A DNA stretch of 64,000 nucleotides from Hoeflea_A sp040932035 (lineage in GTDB: Bacteria; Pseudomonadota; Alphaproteobacteria; Rhizobiales; Rhizobiaceae). The notes beneath the pieces were generated by a model. The model was not told where the DNA came from, made no database searches, and saw only the letters and a list, made by a program, of their open reading frames with translations. A program made the translations under genes and the position numbers. The DNA is taken from NCBI RefSeq assembly GCF_040932035.1, contig NZ_JBFRBB010000004.1:496001-560000 (forward strand). The letters run 5' to 3'. Positions within the stretch are counted from its first letter, which is position 1, and each line of letters begins with the position of its first letter. Positions 35,096 to 44,569 of this stretch are shown piece by piece.

Positions 35096-36136
35096 ATGCA
35101 GGAAATCACCATTCGCCGCCCCGATGACTGGCATCTCCATCTGCGCGACGGCGACATGCTCGAGACGGTGTTGCCATACACAAGCCGGCACTTTGCAAGG
35201 GCGATTGTCATGCCCAATCTGGTGCCCCACATTGCGACGACAAAGATGGCTGCCGAATACCGCGAACGTATCGAAAAGGCACTGCCCGCCGGCCACAATT
35301 TTACCCCGCTGATGACGCTGTACCTGACGGAAGACGCGGATGCGGAGGATATTGTCTCCGGCTTTCATAGCGGTGAGGTCACCGCGGTAAAACTCTATCC
35401 GGCCGGCGCCACCACAAACTCCCATAGCGGTGTGCGAAACATCGAAACCGTTTATCCGGTCTTCGAGCGCATGGCCGAAGCCGGTGTGACGCTCTGTGTG
35501 CATGGCGAGGTGACGGATCCCGAGGTCGATATCTTCGATCGCGAAGCGGTCTTCATCGAACGCGTTCTGGAACCGGTTCGCAGGCGGTTCCCTGACCTCC
35601 GGATCGTCATGGAACACATCACCACCAGCGATGGCGTGGACTATGTCAAAAGCGCGCCGGACGGCATCAGCGGGACAATCACGACGCATCATCTGATCAT
35701 CAATCGAAACGCCATGCTCGCCCACGGTATGCGGCCGCACTACTATTGCATGCCTATCGTCAAGCGCGAGAGCCATCGCCTGGCGCTGCGCAAGGCGGCG
35801 ACATCCGGAAACAGACGGTTTTTCCTTGGAACCGATTCCGCACCGCATCTGGACGCGGACAAGGAAAGCGCCTGCGGATGCGCCGGCGTGTTTTCATCGA
35901 TCAATACGCTTTCCTGCCTTGCCCATGTCTTCGAAGAGGAAAATGCGCTCGACAAGCTCGAGGGGTTCGCCTCGCTGAACGGCCCGGCCTTTTACGGCTT
36001 GCCGGCGAACGAACAAACCATCCGCATGGTGCGCCGCGACGATGCGATTGAATTTCCGGGCAGCATTGAAACCAAGTCAGGACCCGTCACCGTTTTTGAT
36101 CCGATGTTTCCGCTCCACTGGGATGTTGTTGCGTGA
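35096..36136 (+). CDS. pyrC: Dihydroorotase, class II (PyrC)
   Basis: A 346-residue zinc amidohydrolase that cyclises carbamoyl aspartate in pyrimidine synthesis. Metal-binding HLHLRDG is at residues 13-19. The carbamylated Lys lies in AVKLYPAGAT, then come HGEV and MEHIT, and GTDSAPH closes the active site. The size and motifs are those of the compact enterobacterial-type enzyme. The frame continues 36 codons upstream, but this ATG fits the family N-terminus. It is 35 bp before pyrE, so an operon is likely. Confidence 0.96.
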   Translation: MQEITIRRPDDWHLHLRDGDMLETVLPYTSRHFARAIVMPNLVPHIATTKMAAEYRERIEKALPAGHNFTPLMTLYLTEDADAEDIVSGFHSGEVTAVKLYPAGATTNSHSGVRNIETVYPVFERMAEAGVTLCVHGEVTDPEVDIFDREAVFIERVLEPVRRRFPDLRIVMEHITTSDGVDYVKSAPDGISGTITTHHLIINRNAMLAHGMRPHYYCMPIVKRESHRLALRKAATSGNRRFFLGTDSAPHLDADKESACGCAGVFSSINTLSCLAHVFEEENALDKLEGFASLNGPAFYGLPANEQTIRMVRRDDAIEFPGSIETKSGPVTVFDPMFPLHWDVVA

Positions 36137-36171
36137 TTTCGACCGCCAATTGATAAGCCGAGGAATAAAGA

Positions 36172-36873
36172 ATGTTTTCTAACACCTATCCTGACCGCGC
36201 ACTCGTCGCCGAACTCGTCGCCAAGATGCTGGTTGAAATCAAGGCGGTTCATTTTCGCGCCGACGAGCCCTATACATTCACCTCGGGATTGGCGAGCCCC
36301 GTCTATATCGATTGCCGTAAGCTGATTTCCTACCCGCGCATCCGTTCGGCCATTATGGATTTTGCCGTCGGCACGATCCAGCGCGACGCCGGCTTTGAGC
36401 AGTTCGACAGTGTCGCCGGCGGCGAGACGGCCGGCATTCCATTTGCCGCCTGGATATCCGAGCGCATGGGCCTGCCCATGCAGTATATCCGCAAGAAACC
36501 CAAAGGCTTTGGCCGCGACGCCCAGATCGAGGGCGAGATGCCGGAAGGAAGCCGCGTCATCCTGGTCGAGGATCTCACCACCGACGGCGGCAGCAAGATC
36601 AAGTTTGCCGAAGCGATCCGCAAGGCGGGGGCCAGCATCGACCACACATTCGCGGTGTTTTATTACGACATCTTCAAGGATGCCCCGGAGCGTCTGAAAG
36701 ACCACGGCATGACGCTGCACTATCTTGCCACCTGGTGGGACGTTTTGGCGCTGTCGCGCAAGAACGGCTATTTCGATGAAAAGACCCTTTCGGAAGTCGA
36801 GGCGTTCTTGAATTCACCGCTTGAATGGTCGAGCCGCAATGGCGGCATTTCAGAGCTTCCCGAAAAGCCCTGA
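36172..36873 (+). CDS. pyrE: Orotate phosphoribosyltransferase
   Basis: A 233-residue enzyme that joins orotate to PRPP to form OMP. The PRPP loop is VILVEDLTTDGGSK near residue 124, with the YIRKKPKGFGRDA flexible loop near residue 104. The N-terminus TFTSGLASPVYIDCRK is typical. The start has a GAGGA site. It lies downstream of pyrC and upstream of the polyamine pair by 39 bp. Confidence 0.96.
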   Translation: MFSNTYPDRALVAELVAKMLVEIKAVHFRADEPYTFTSGLASPVYIDCRKLISYPRIRSAIMDFAVGTIQRDAGFEQFDSVAGGETAGIPFAAWISERMGLPMQYIRKKPKGFGRDAQIEGEMPEGSRVILVEDLTTDGGSKIKFAEAIRKAGASIDHTFAVFYYDIFKDAPERLKDHGMTLHYLATWWDVLALSRKNGYFDEKTLSEVEAFLNSPLEWSSRNGGISELPEKP

Positions 36874-36912
36874 CCGCATTAATTTAGCATTTTTGCAATG
36901 GGAGATGTGCTG

Positions 36913-38169
36913 ATGGCAAAGCCCAACCTGTTGATTGTCGGCGCCGGCGGCGTCGGCCAGGTGACCGCCAACAAGGCAGTTCAGTTCCGTGACGATTTCG
37001 GCACCATAACGCTGGCTGCCCGTAATCAGGAAAAGCTCGAACGCATCGCCGGCGAGATCCAGGAACGCTGGGGCGGTGAAGGTGACGCCCCGCTTTTGTC
37101 CGTGCGCAGCGTCAACGCGCGCAACCGCCACGAAATGGCGGCGCTGATCCGGGATCTCGACGCCGGGCTCGTTCTGAATGTCGCCTCGTCCTATTGCAAC
37201 AGCACCATTCTCGATGCCTGCCTGGATACCGGCGCCAGCTATCTGGATACGGCTTTGGCGGAGGAGGAGTTTCTCGAAAATATTGAGCCGCCCTGGTACT
37301 CCTATATCGAATGGCCGCGCCGCCCGAAATTTGCGGAAAAGAAGATCAGCGCCTTCCTCGGCATGGGCTTCGATCCGGGCGTCGTCAATATTTTCTGCGC
37401 CTATGCACGAAAACACCTGCTCGACGAAATCGACACGATCGACATCATCGATGTCAATGCCGGCAGCCACGGGCGCTATTTTGCCACCAATTTCGACGCC
37501 GACATCAATCTGCGGGAAATCAAGGAAGATGTGATCACCTGGGAAGACAGCGCCTGGAAGACAATCCCGCGCCATTCGCACTGGATGGATGTGTCGCTGC
37601 CAGAGGTCGGCACCCACCGCGTTTACTCCATGGGTCACGACGAGCTGCAGTCCCTGGCGGTCAATTTCCCGGGCACCCACCGCATAACATTCTGGATGGG
37701 CTTCGGCGAACACTATCTCAACGTCTTCAACGTGCTCGACAATCTCGGTCTGACCTCGTCTGTTCCGGTCGAGGTCGACGGTGTCGAGGTTGCGCCGAAC
37801 CGTCTGGTCAAGGCGCTGCTTCCCGATCCCGCCTCATTGGCTGAGGGTTATACCGGCAAGATCTGCATCGGCGCCGAACTGCGCGGCCGCAAGGACGGTA
37901 AGGAAAAGCGTGTCTTCATCTGGTCGAACTGCGATCACGAGGAAAATTTCCGCGAAGTCGGCAGCCAGTCGATCTCCTATTCGACCGGCATTCCGGTGAT
38001 CACCGCAGCGCGGCTGATCGCCAACGGCACGTGGAACCCCGAAACGATGGTGCATGTCGAGGAACTTGATCCCGACCCCTTTATGGCGCTGATGCCTGAA
38101 GTCGGTATTGGCTGGCAGGTCGAAGAGCTGCCGCTCGACGGTTCCTGGCCCTATCCGGCAGAGGCCTGA
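36913..38169 (+). CDS. Carboxy(nor)spermidine dehydrogenase, saccharopine dehydrogenase fold
   Basis: A 418-residue NADPH enzyme that condenses aspartate semialdehyde with putrescine (or diaminopropane) to carboxyspermidine (carboxynorspermidine). The Rossmann site LLIVGAGGVGQVTANKA is at residues 5-21. The body matches Lys1-like proteins, with GMGFDPGVVNIFCAYA near residue 152. The ATG at 36913 has GGGAG eight bases upstream and is preferred over the ATG at 36898. It ends one base before nspC. The pair supplies spermidine without S-adenosylmethionine decarboxylase. Confidence 0.92.
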   Translation: MAKPNLLIVGAGGVGQVTANKAVQFRDDFGTITLAARNQEKLERIAGEIQERWGGEGDAPLLSVRSVNARNRHEMAALIRDLDAGLVLNVASSYCNSTILDACLDTGASYLDTALAEEEFLENIEPPWYSYIEWPRRPKFAEKKISAFLGMGFDPGVVNIFCAYARKHLLDEIDTIDIIDVNAGSHGRYFATNFDADINLREIKEDVITWEDSAWKTIPRHSHWMDVSLPEVGTHRVYSMGHDELQSLAVNFPGTHRITFWMGFGEHYLNVFNVLDNLGLTSSVPVEVDGVEVAPNRLVKALLPDPASLAEGYTGKICIGAELRGRKDGKEKRVFIWSNCDHEENFREVGSQSISYSTGIPVITAARLIANGTWNPETMVHVEELDPDPFMALMPEVGIGWQVEELPLDGSWPYPAEA

Positions 38170-38170
38170 G

Positions 38171-39349
38171 GTGACCGGAAATTCCAATTTCGCGCACCTG
38201 GATACGTCGCGCCTGCCGAGCCCGTGCCACGTGCTCGATCTGGCGCGCCTCGAAGACAATCTGAAACTGCTCAAGCGGGTTGGCGATGAGAGCGGCGTTG
38301 AAATCCTTCTGGCGCTGAAAGCTTTTTCCTGTTTTGCCGTTGCCGATCTCGTCGCGAAATATCTTTCCGGCATGGCCGCGAGCGGGCTTTATGAGGCGCG
38401 GCTCGGCAAAACCCGCTTCGGCGGCGCGATGCATGCCTACGCGCCGGGGCTGAAAGAAGGTGAGATCGACGAGATGCTCACCTATGCCGATCATCTGATC
38501 CTCAATTCACTGGGGCAGTGGCTACGCTTCAGGAGCAGGCTTGAGGGGCGGGCAGGGGTGGAATACGGCCTTCGGGTCAATCCGGGTCACAATGAGGTGG
38601 AAAATCCGCTTTATGATCCCTGCGCGCCCTGGTCGCGCCTTGGCGTGCCCGCAAAGGAGTTACGGGCTGAGGATCTCGATGGTCTTTCAGGCATCCACAT
38701 CCACGCCCTTTGCGATCATCCCTATGACGCCTTTGCCCGTATGCTCGATGCTGTGGAGAAAAACTGCGGGCATCTGTTCGGCGCCATCGATTGGATAAAT
38801 CTCGGCGGTGGCTTGTTAATCACAGAAGATGATTTTCCGGCTGATCAATTAATAAGCCGGCTGAAGGCGTTTCGGGAGCGCACGGGCCTCGAGGTATATC
38901 TGGAGCCGGGGACCGCCATCGGCCTGCACGCCGGCGCACTGGTGTCCGAGGTGCTGGATCGCAGCTCCAATGTCGGCGAGCTGGCCATCATGGATGCGTC
39001 TGCCACATGCCATATGCCCGATGTCATCGAAGCGCCGTTTACCCCGGACGTTCTTGGAGCCGAAACCCTGCCGCGCGATACAAATGCGCGCGAGGGAGAA
39101 CCCTCCATCGTGCGCCTTGGCGGCCCGACCTGTCTTGCCGGCGACATCATCGGCACCTATCGATTCGAAACGCCGCCACAGGTTGGCGACCGGCTGATCT
39201 TTCTCGATCTCGGCTATTACACCATGGTCAAGGCAACCACATTCAACGGCACCCCGCTGCCGGCGCTGGCACTATGGGACAGCCGCACCGATGCGCTCGA
39301 GATCGTCAAGGAATTCTCCTACGCGGACTTTGAGGGCCGTCTCTCATAA
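38171..39349 (+). CDS. nspC: Carboxy(nor)spermidine decarboxylase
   Basis: A 392-residue PLP enzyme of the alanine-racemase-like fold that decarboxylates carboxyspermidine to spermidine. The PLP lysine is K50 in LLALKAFS. The IDWINLGGGLLI and EPGTAIGLHAG stretches bind the phosphate. The start is the GTG at 38171, one base after the stop of the dehydrogenase and preceded by GAGG; the frame further upstream overlaps the dehydrogenase. The product is inferred to be spermidine because that is the usual alphaproteobacterial product. Confidence 0.93.
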   Translation: MTGNSNFAHLDTSRLPSPCHVLDLARLEDNLKLLKRVGDESGVEILLALKAFSCFAVADLVAKYLSGMAASGLYEARLGKTRFGGAMHAYAPGLKEGEIDEMLTYADHLILNSLGQWLRFRSRLEGRAGVEYGLRVNPGHNEVENPLYDPCAPWSRLGVPAKELRAEDLDGLSGIHIHALCDHPYDAFARMLDAVEKNCGHLFGAIDWINLGGGLLITEDDFPADQLISRLKAFRERTGLEVYLEPGTAIGLHAGALVSEVLDRSSNVGELAIMDASATCHMPDVIEAPFTPDVLGAETLPRDTNAREGEPSIVRLGGPTCLAGDIIGTYRFETPPQVGDRLIFLDLGYYTMVKATTFNGTPLPALALWDSRTDALEIVKEFSYADFEGRLS

Positions 39350-39355
39350 AATTGC

Positions 39356-39422
39356 TGCGCAAAATGCTGCAGAAATGCTGCGCAGCATTTTGCGCATAAT
39401 ACGTCATGCTGCACTGCAGCAT
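39356..39422. terminator. Paired palindromes between convergent nspC and LysR genes
   Basis: A 15-bp perfect stem, TGCGCAAAATGCTGC (39356-39370) with GCAGCATTTTGCGCA (39382-39396), is followed by a second palindrome, ATGCTGCA/TGCAGCAT around C (39406-39422). Both lie in the 96-bp gap between two converging genes, so a two-way terminator is the simplest reading. Both stems share the word ATGCTGC. Confidence 0.7.
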
Positions 39423-39445
39423 AATAGCTAGTAAGGCACGGAAAA

Positions 39446-40327
39446 TCAGATGAAACGATCGCGTTCGCGTTCGGTTTCCTCGGCGACGAAATCGACGACG
39501 GCCTTGATGCGGCGGATGTTGCGCAGGTTCTCGTGGTAGACGATCCAGTAGGAACGGTCGACCTGTTTTTGCGGCAGCACCGGTACAAGATCCTTGTGCG
39601 GCTGGGCGAGGAATTTGTGCAGGATGCCGATCCCGGCACCAGCCTTGACCGCCTCCACCTGGCCGAGCACCGCCGATATCTCGAAGTCGGATTCCCAGTT
39701 GCGCGCGAAGTCGGAGCGGTAGTGCAGGCGCGGCGAAATGATCAGGTCTTCCACATAGCCGATCAGCCGGTGTTCCTTCAGCGCTTCCTCGTCCTTCGGC
39801 ATGCCGTGTTCGGCGATGTAGCTTTTGGACGCGTAGAGGGCGAGCGCATAGTCGACCAGCTTGCGGGTGATCAGCCGGCCCGTATCCGGCCGGTCGACGG
39901 TCACCAGAATATCGGCCTCGCGCCGCGACAGCGAAAAACTCAAGGGCACCGGCACAAGCTGGATCTTGAGGCCCGGATAGCGCTCGGTCAGCCGGCCGAG
40001 ACGAGGAGCGAGGAACGAGACGCCGTAGCCATCCGTCGCACCGATACGCACGGCGCCGGTGACTTCCGTATCGGTCATGCCGACGGCGGCGCGGGCCGAC
40101 AGCATTTCGGCCTCCATGCGTTCGGCGGCATGCAGGAACGCCTCGCCCTCCTGCGTCAGGTCGCAGCCGTTGGTGCGGCGGATGAGCAGCTTTGACTGCA
40201 GCGCCTCTTCCAGTGCGCTGACCCGGCGGCCGACCGTTGCATGGTTGAGTTCCAGCCGCCGGGATGCCGACAGGATCTGGCCGGACCGCGCCACGGCCAG
40301 AAAAATACGCACATCGTCCCAGTTCAT
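39446..40327 (-). CDS. LysR-family transcriptional regulator
   Basis: A 293-residue regulator with the N-terminal helix-turn-helix SASRRLELNHATVGRRVSAL (residues 20-39) and a periplasmic-binding-like effector domain. It is divergent from mmsA, with 432 bp between, so mmsA is the likely target. The arrangement matches many LysR genes that control the neighbouring catabolic gene. The effector is unknown. A 299-bp inverted-repeat element begins 16 bp upstream of its start codon. Confidence 0.88.
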   Translation of the reverse strand: MNWDDVRIFLAVARSGQILSASRRLELNHATVGRRVSALEEALQSKLLIRRTNGCDLTQEGEAFLHAAERMEAEMLSARAAVGMTDTEVTGAVRIGATDGYGVSFLAPRLGRLTERYPGLKIQLVPVPLSFSLSRREADILVTVDRPDTGRLITRKLVDYALALYASKSYIAEHGMPKDEEALKEHRLIGYVEDLIISPRLHYRSDFARNWESDFEISAVLGQVEAVKAGAGIGILHKFLAQPHKDLVPVLPQKQVDRSYWIVYHENLRNIRRIKAVVDFVAEETERERDRFI

Positions 40328-40342
40328 TTATAGTTTTTCCAA

Positions 40343-40641
40343 GAGCGAGATGAGATTAGATTGAAACATTTGACCGAGGCGATTTTGGTCGCTGGCGAGG
40401 CGGATTGCACGCCGTGGTGTCGTCCCACCACAAGCGCGAGCCAACGACGCCAGGGGGAAAAATCGCCCGGCCCGTTCACTGTTGATTATCAACATCTTCT
40501 TTCCTTTCCCGGGTGGGGCAAATCGGCCCATCGGCGGCGTTGCGCCGCTTGCGCGATGCACCGCATCGCGCTGCGCGACGCGCCTAGCCGAGAGGACCGA
40601 TTTGCCGCCATCAAATGCTTCAAGCTAAACTCATCTCGCTC
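40343..40641. repeat. Element bounded by 31-bp inverted repeats, lysR-mmsA gap
   Basis: The arms 40343-40373 and 40611-40641 are reverse complements with three mismatches in 31; pairing continues more weakly inward. The centre is GC-rich with further short palindromes (for example the GCGATGC/GCATCGC near 40557) and no gene. The structure resembles a non-autonomous miniature element or a large hairpin. No clear target duplication was found. The remaining parts of the 40328-40759 gap are short and hold the two promoters. I see no ORF worth calling. Confidence 0.6.
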
Positions 40642-40759
40642 CATGCCGCAGATTTGTCATGAAGGGACTATAAAATACGCACAACGGTTGCGATAGTCTG
40701 CGCATTGATTTTCAAAATTTAAAGCGCACAATGCCGCCAACCGAATGTGGAGGTTATCA

Positions 40760-42256
<1,497 letters not shown>

Positions 42257-42284
42257 TCACCGGTTCCACTAGCAACAATCATGA

Positions 42285-42312
42285 AACGCCCGCCAATTCG
42301 GCGGGCGTTTTG
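42285..42312 (+). terminator. Rho-independent terminator of mmsA
   Basis: AACGCCCGCC and GGCGGGCGTT form a perfect 10-bp stem with loop AATTC, followed by TTTT, 29 bp after the mmsA stop. Confidence 0.92.
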
Positions 42313-42392
42313 CGTTAGAAAATTAGAGAGCAATAACCGGATTTCGTAATCGTTCGCCTTGCGGCATTTCTTCAAAAAAGAGGAGATTTGCC

Positions 42393-42884
42393 ATGTCGAT
42401 TGTTTTCAAAGCCCTATCCACAAAAGACGCCCGCGCCCTTCAGGCGGGAGGCCTCGATTCAAACGGCCAGTTGCCGGAACGGCAGGTCTCGGACGGCGAG
42501 GGCAATCCTTGCCGGCACTGCCTGCAGTATATCGCCAAAGGCAAGGAGATGCTGGTCCTTGGCCACCGCCCGTTCGGCAGCGTCCAGCCCTATGCGGAAA
42601 TGGGGCCGATCTTCCTTTGCGCCGATGCGTGCGAGCGCAACGAAGAGACCTCGAACCTTCCCGTGGTCATCGAAACGCGCCCACGCTTTATCGTCCGCGG
42701 CTATACTGCCGATGAGCGGATCCGCTACGGCACCGGCGATGTGGTCGAGACGGAAGACATCATCGAAGCCTGCGAGGCCCGGTTCGAAGATCCGGAGATT
42801 GCCTTCATCCATGTCCGCTCGGCGTCGAACAACTGCTTCTACTGCCGCGTCGAACGCGCTAGGCCTTCTGCTCTTTACGGATGA
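42393..42884 (+). CDS. DUF1203-domain protein
   Basis: A 163-residue protein of the DUF1203 family. Cysteines and acids are arranged as in the family: CRHCLQYI near residue 40, FLCADACER near residue 75, RGYTADERIRYGTG near residue 103 and a final CFYCRVERA. The function is unknown; the paired cysteines suggest metal binding. The start follows GAGGAG. Its last 26 bases lie antisense to the displaced pgi 3' end, so its C-terminus is shaped by that remnant. Confidence 0.88.
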   Translation: MSIVFKALSTKDARALQAGGLDSNGQLPERQVSDGEGNPCRHCLQYIAKGKEMLVLGHRPFGSVQPYAEMGPIFLCADACERNEETSNLPVVIETRPRFIVRGYTADERIRYGTGDVVETEDIIEACEARFEDPEIAFIHVRSASNNCFYCRVERARPSALYG

Positions 42885-42941
42885 AGGCAACGAGCCCGGC
42901 GGTCGAACTGTCGTGGCCGCCGGCATCCTGATCGCCCTCGA
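42859..42941 (-). pseudogene. Displaced 3' end of pgi
   Basis: After the PcfJ stop the minus strand reads on as IEGDQDAGGHDSSTAG, then LVAFIRKEQKA and a stop. This matches the end of the intact pgi product (EGSENAEGHDSSTAG, then LVAYIRAEQKR) at 19 of 27 positions, in the same phase. The homology begins exactly at the PcfJ stop codon. It is a second, unattached pgi C-terminus and is best explained by insertion of the PcfJ segment into pgi. Confidence 0.88.
42893..42918. repeat. Left copy of a 26-bp direct repeat (att-like)
   Basis: AGCCCGGCGGTCGAACTGTC plus GTGGCC is identical here and at 44604-44629. It is the best conserved core of the two pgi 3' ends, which differ on either side. The position is what a site-specific integration core within a gene's 3' end would look like. 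Confidence 0.85.
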
Positions 42942-44081
42942 TCATACATACTGCACCAGCTGTTTGAGCGCGTGATGGATTTCGACGGGTTTGATCAACA
43001 GCTTGCAATCGCTTTTTGCGTTCCGATAGGGCGACCAGAAACTCGCCCACCTGTCGTCATCGGATGGCAACCGGGATAGCCAATGGCTACCCACGAGTGG
43101 ATAGGGCCCCTGCCGTGACAACCACTTCTTCACCACAGACCGGATCATATCACCAGCGTCCTCATTGCGGGGGCCGCGAAGCTGAGCGACATAGGGATTT
43201 CCGTCAATCGACCAATGCGGCAAAACCTCGACAGTCCCGAGAGACTTGGCACCCTTGCGGATGGAGTAAATCAGACATTCACCTCTAGCAACTTTGGCAG
43301 CATAGGTTCCGACGCAATGATTCATGCGCCGACCCTCCTGCTCCAGCTCTTCCGGTGTGCAAAGGGGCACAACCTGAAATCCCCAGCAACGCTGCGTCTC
43401 CAGCCAGCGGCCTGCTTCCCGACCATTTGGATCGCATTGCCCCGCCAACCCCCGCTGGATCCAATCCGTGGCAAACGCAACGGCTTTGGCGAAGCGCATT
43501 TTCGGTGACCAGGGTCGTGCCATCAATCGGAGTGCGGCGGCGTTGTCGGCCAGTGAGAACCAGGCATAGGCTGCCAGTGGCTGCAGCATTGCACAGCCAT
43601 TGTGGCCGTTGTGCCAGAACTGCTGCTTGGCTATCCAGAGTGCGAACCGATCGTCGCAGAGGATGTTGCTGCGCTTCACCCATTGAAACCACATGGTGGT
43701 GCATTGCTGATCCTTCGGTACCAAGCCAACAATGCGCCGGGCAAAGTCGTCCGTCGTTGGCAAAGCCCCGATAGGTTCGGCAAAAGCTTCCGGCGGAATC
43801 CGTCGGGACCAACCGGGCAAGTCTAGCGCATTGGCCACATCGCGAAGCCCAGCCCCGCCCCGGACAAGAGCCAGGGCGTCGGCGCGCCGGCGGCAATCCC
43901 CATGCCCGCCGGCGAGGGTAAACGCTGCCGCCGGAAAGGCAAAAACCAGATCCCTCATGCGGATCCCTGTATGAGCAAATTTACGCAAGCGCCGGCGATA
44001 GCTGCGGTGGTAGCGCCGCAACTGGACGTCCAGCATGGGACGGGTGGCATGGCCTGATGCGATAGACGAATCGCCAGACAC
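42942..44081 (-). CDS. PcfJ-like domain protein
   Basis: A 379-residue protein. The strongest family signal is MNHCVGTYAAKVARGECLIY (M253-Y272) followed by SIRKG and TVEV, the core of the PcfJ-like domain known from conjugative plasmids and many chromosomal strays. The N-terminal third is basic and Arg-rich, and the middle is Trp-rich. Its biochemical role is unknown. The start is the GTG at 44081 with AGGAG eight bases upstream. The stop is joined directly to the displaced pgi end. No partner conjugation genes are present. Confidence 0.85.
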   Translation of the reverse strand: MSGDSSIASGHATRPMLDVQLRRYHRSYRRRLRKFAHTGIRMRDLVFAFPAAAFTLAGGHGDCRRRADALALVRGGAGLRDVANALDLPGWSRRIPPEAFAEPIGALPTTDDFARRIVGLVPKDQQCTTMWFQWVKRSNILCDDRFALWIAKQQFWHNGHNGCAMLQPLAAYAWFSLADNAAALRLMARPWSPKMRFAKAVAFATDWIQRGLAGQCDPNGREAGRWLETQRCWGFQVVPLCTPEELEQEGRRMNHCVGTYAAKVARGECLIYSIRKGAKSLGTVEVLPHWSIDGNPYVAQLRGPRNEDAGDMIRSVVKKWLSRQGPYPLVGSHWLSRLPSDDDRWASFWSPYRNAKSDCKLLIKPVEIHHALKQLVQYV

Positions 44082-44362
44082 TGTTGTTCTCCTGTAAGCC
44101 TCCGCGCATTGGCACGCACGATCGACCGCGATCGCCCGACAGGACGATGAGGCAAATTTTTCAACTCGATGATTTCAGAAGCCGTGAACACGATGCGTCC
44201 GCGACGCGGTGATTTGCGCACAAATCGGCCTGAACTGACTTCAATCAGTTCACCCGGTTGGTGTCAGTCGATCATGTCGATGGCTTTCAGGAAGTGGCGC
44301 GCCTGGAACATGACGAGCCAGCTTCCACGTCCAATACCTGGATGTGTGCGGGTTCGTGCATA
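44082..44362 (-). pseudogene. Degraded small frame upstream of the PcfJ-like gene
   Basis: On the minus strand an AAGGA site leads to an ATG near 44358 and MHEPAHIQVLDVEAG, which soon hits a stop. A second frame gives QARHFLKAIDMID and a stop. After it the same frame reads QPGELIEVSSGRFVRKSPRRG and IVFTASEIIELKNLPHR. The three pieces look protein-like but are not joined by one frame, so a small upstream gene may be broken by a frameshift and a nonsense change. The remainder, 44363-44569, is AT-richer and empty. Confidence 0.4.
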
Positions 44363-44569
44363 ATGTTCCTTTCGTTTAGGCGGTGTCTTTAGAAAACAGG
44401 TCGGTGACATACACAAACAAGACCTGCCAATCAATGGGGTAGTTGCCAAATTTCCTTTTTTTCGGCTACCAACCGAATACAGGAATGTAATGATAGTCAC
44501 CGCTTCCATGGTTCGTGGCAGCGGCTCGGGCCGTATGTCACGGTTTGTCGCCGCGTCGAGCGCGCCTGA

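Noticed and set aside
42859..43050. 63-residue minus-strand frame as a gene of its own
   Set aside because: Its first half is the PcfJ-like gene in another frame and its second half is the displaced pgi tail; it is a junction product, not a gene.
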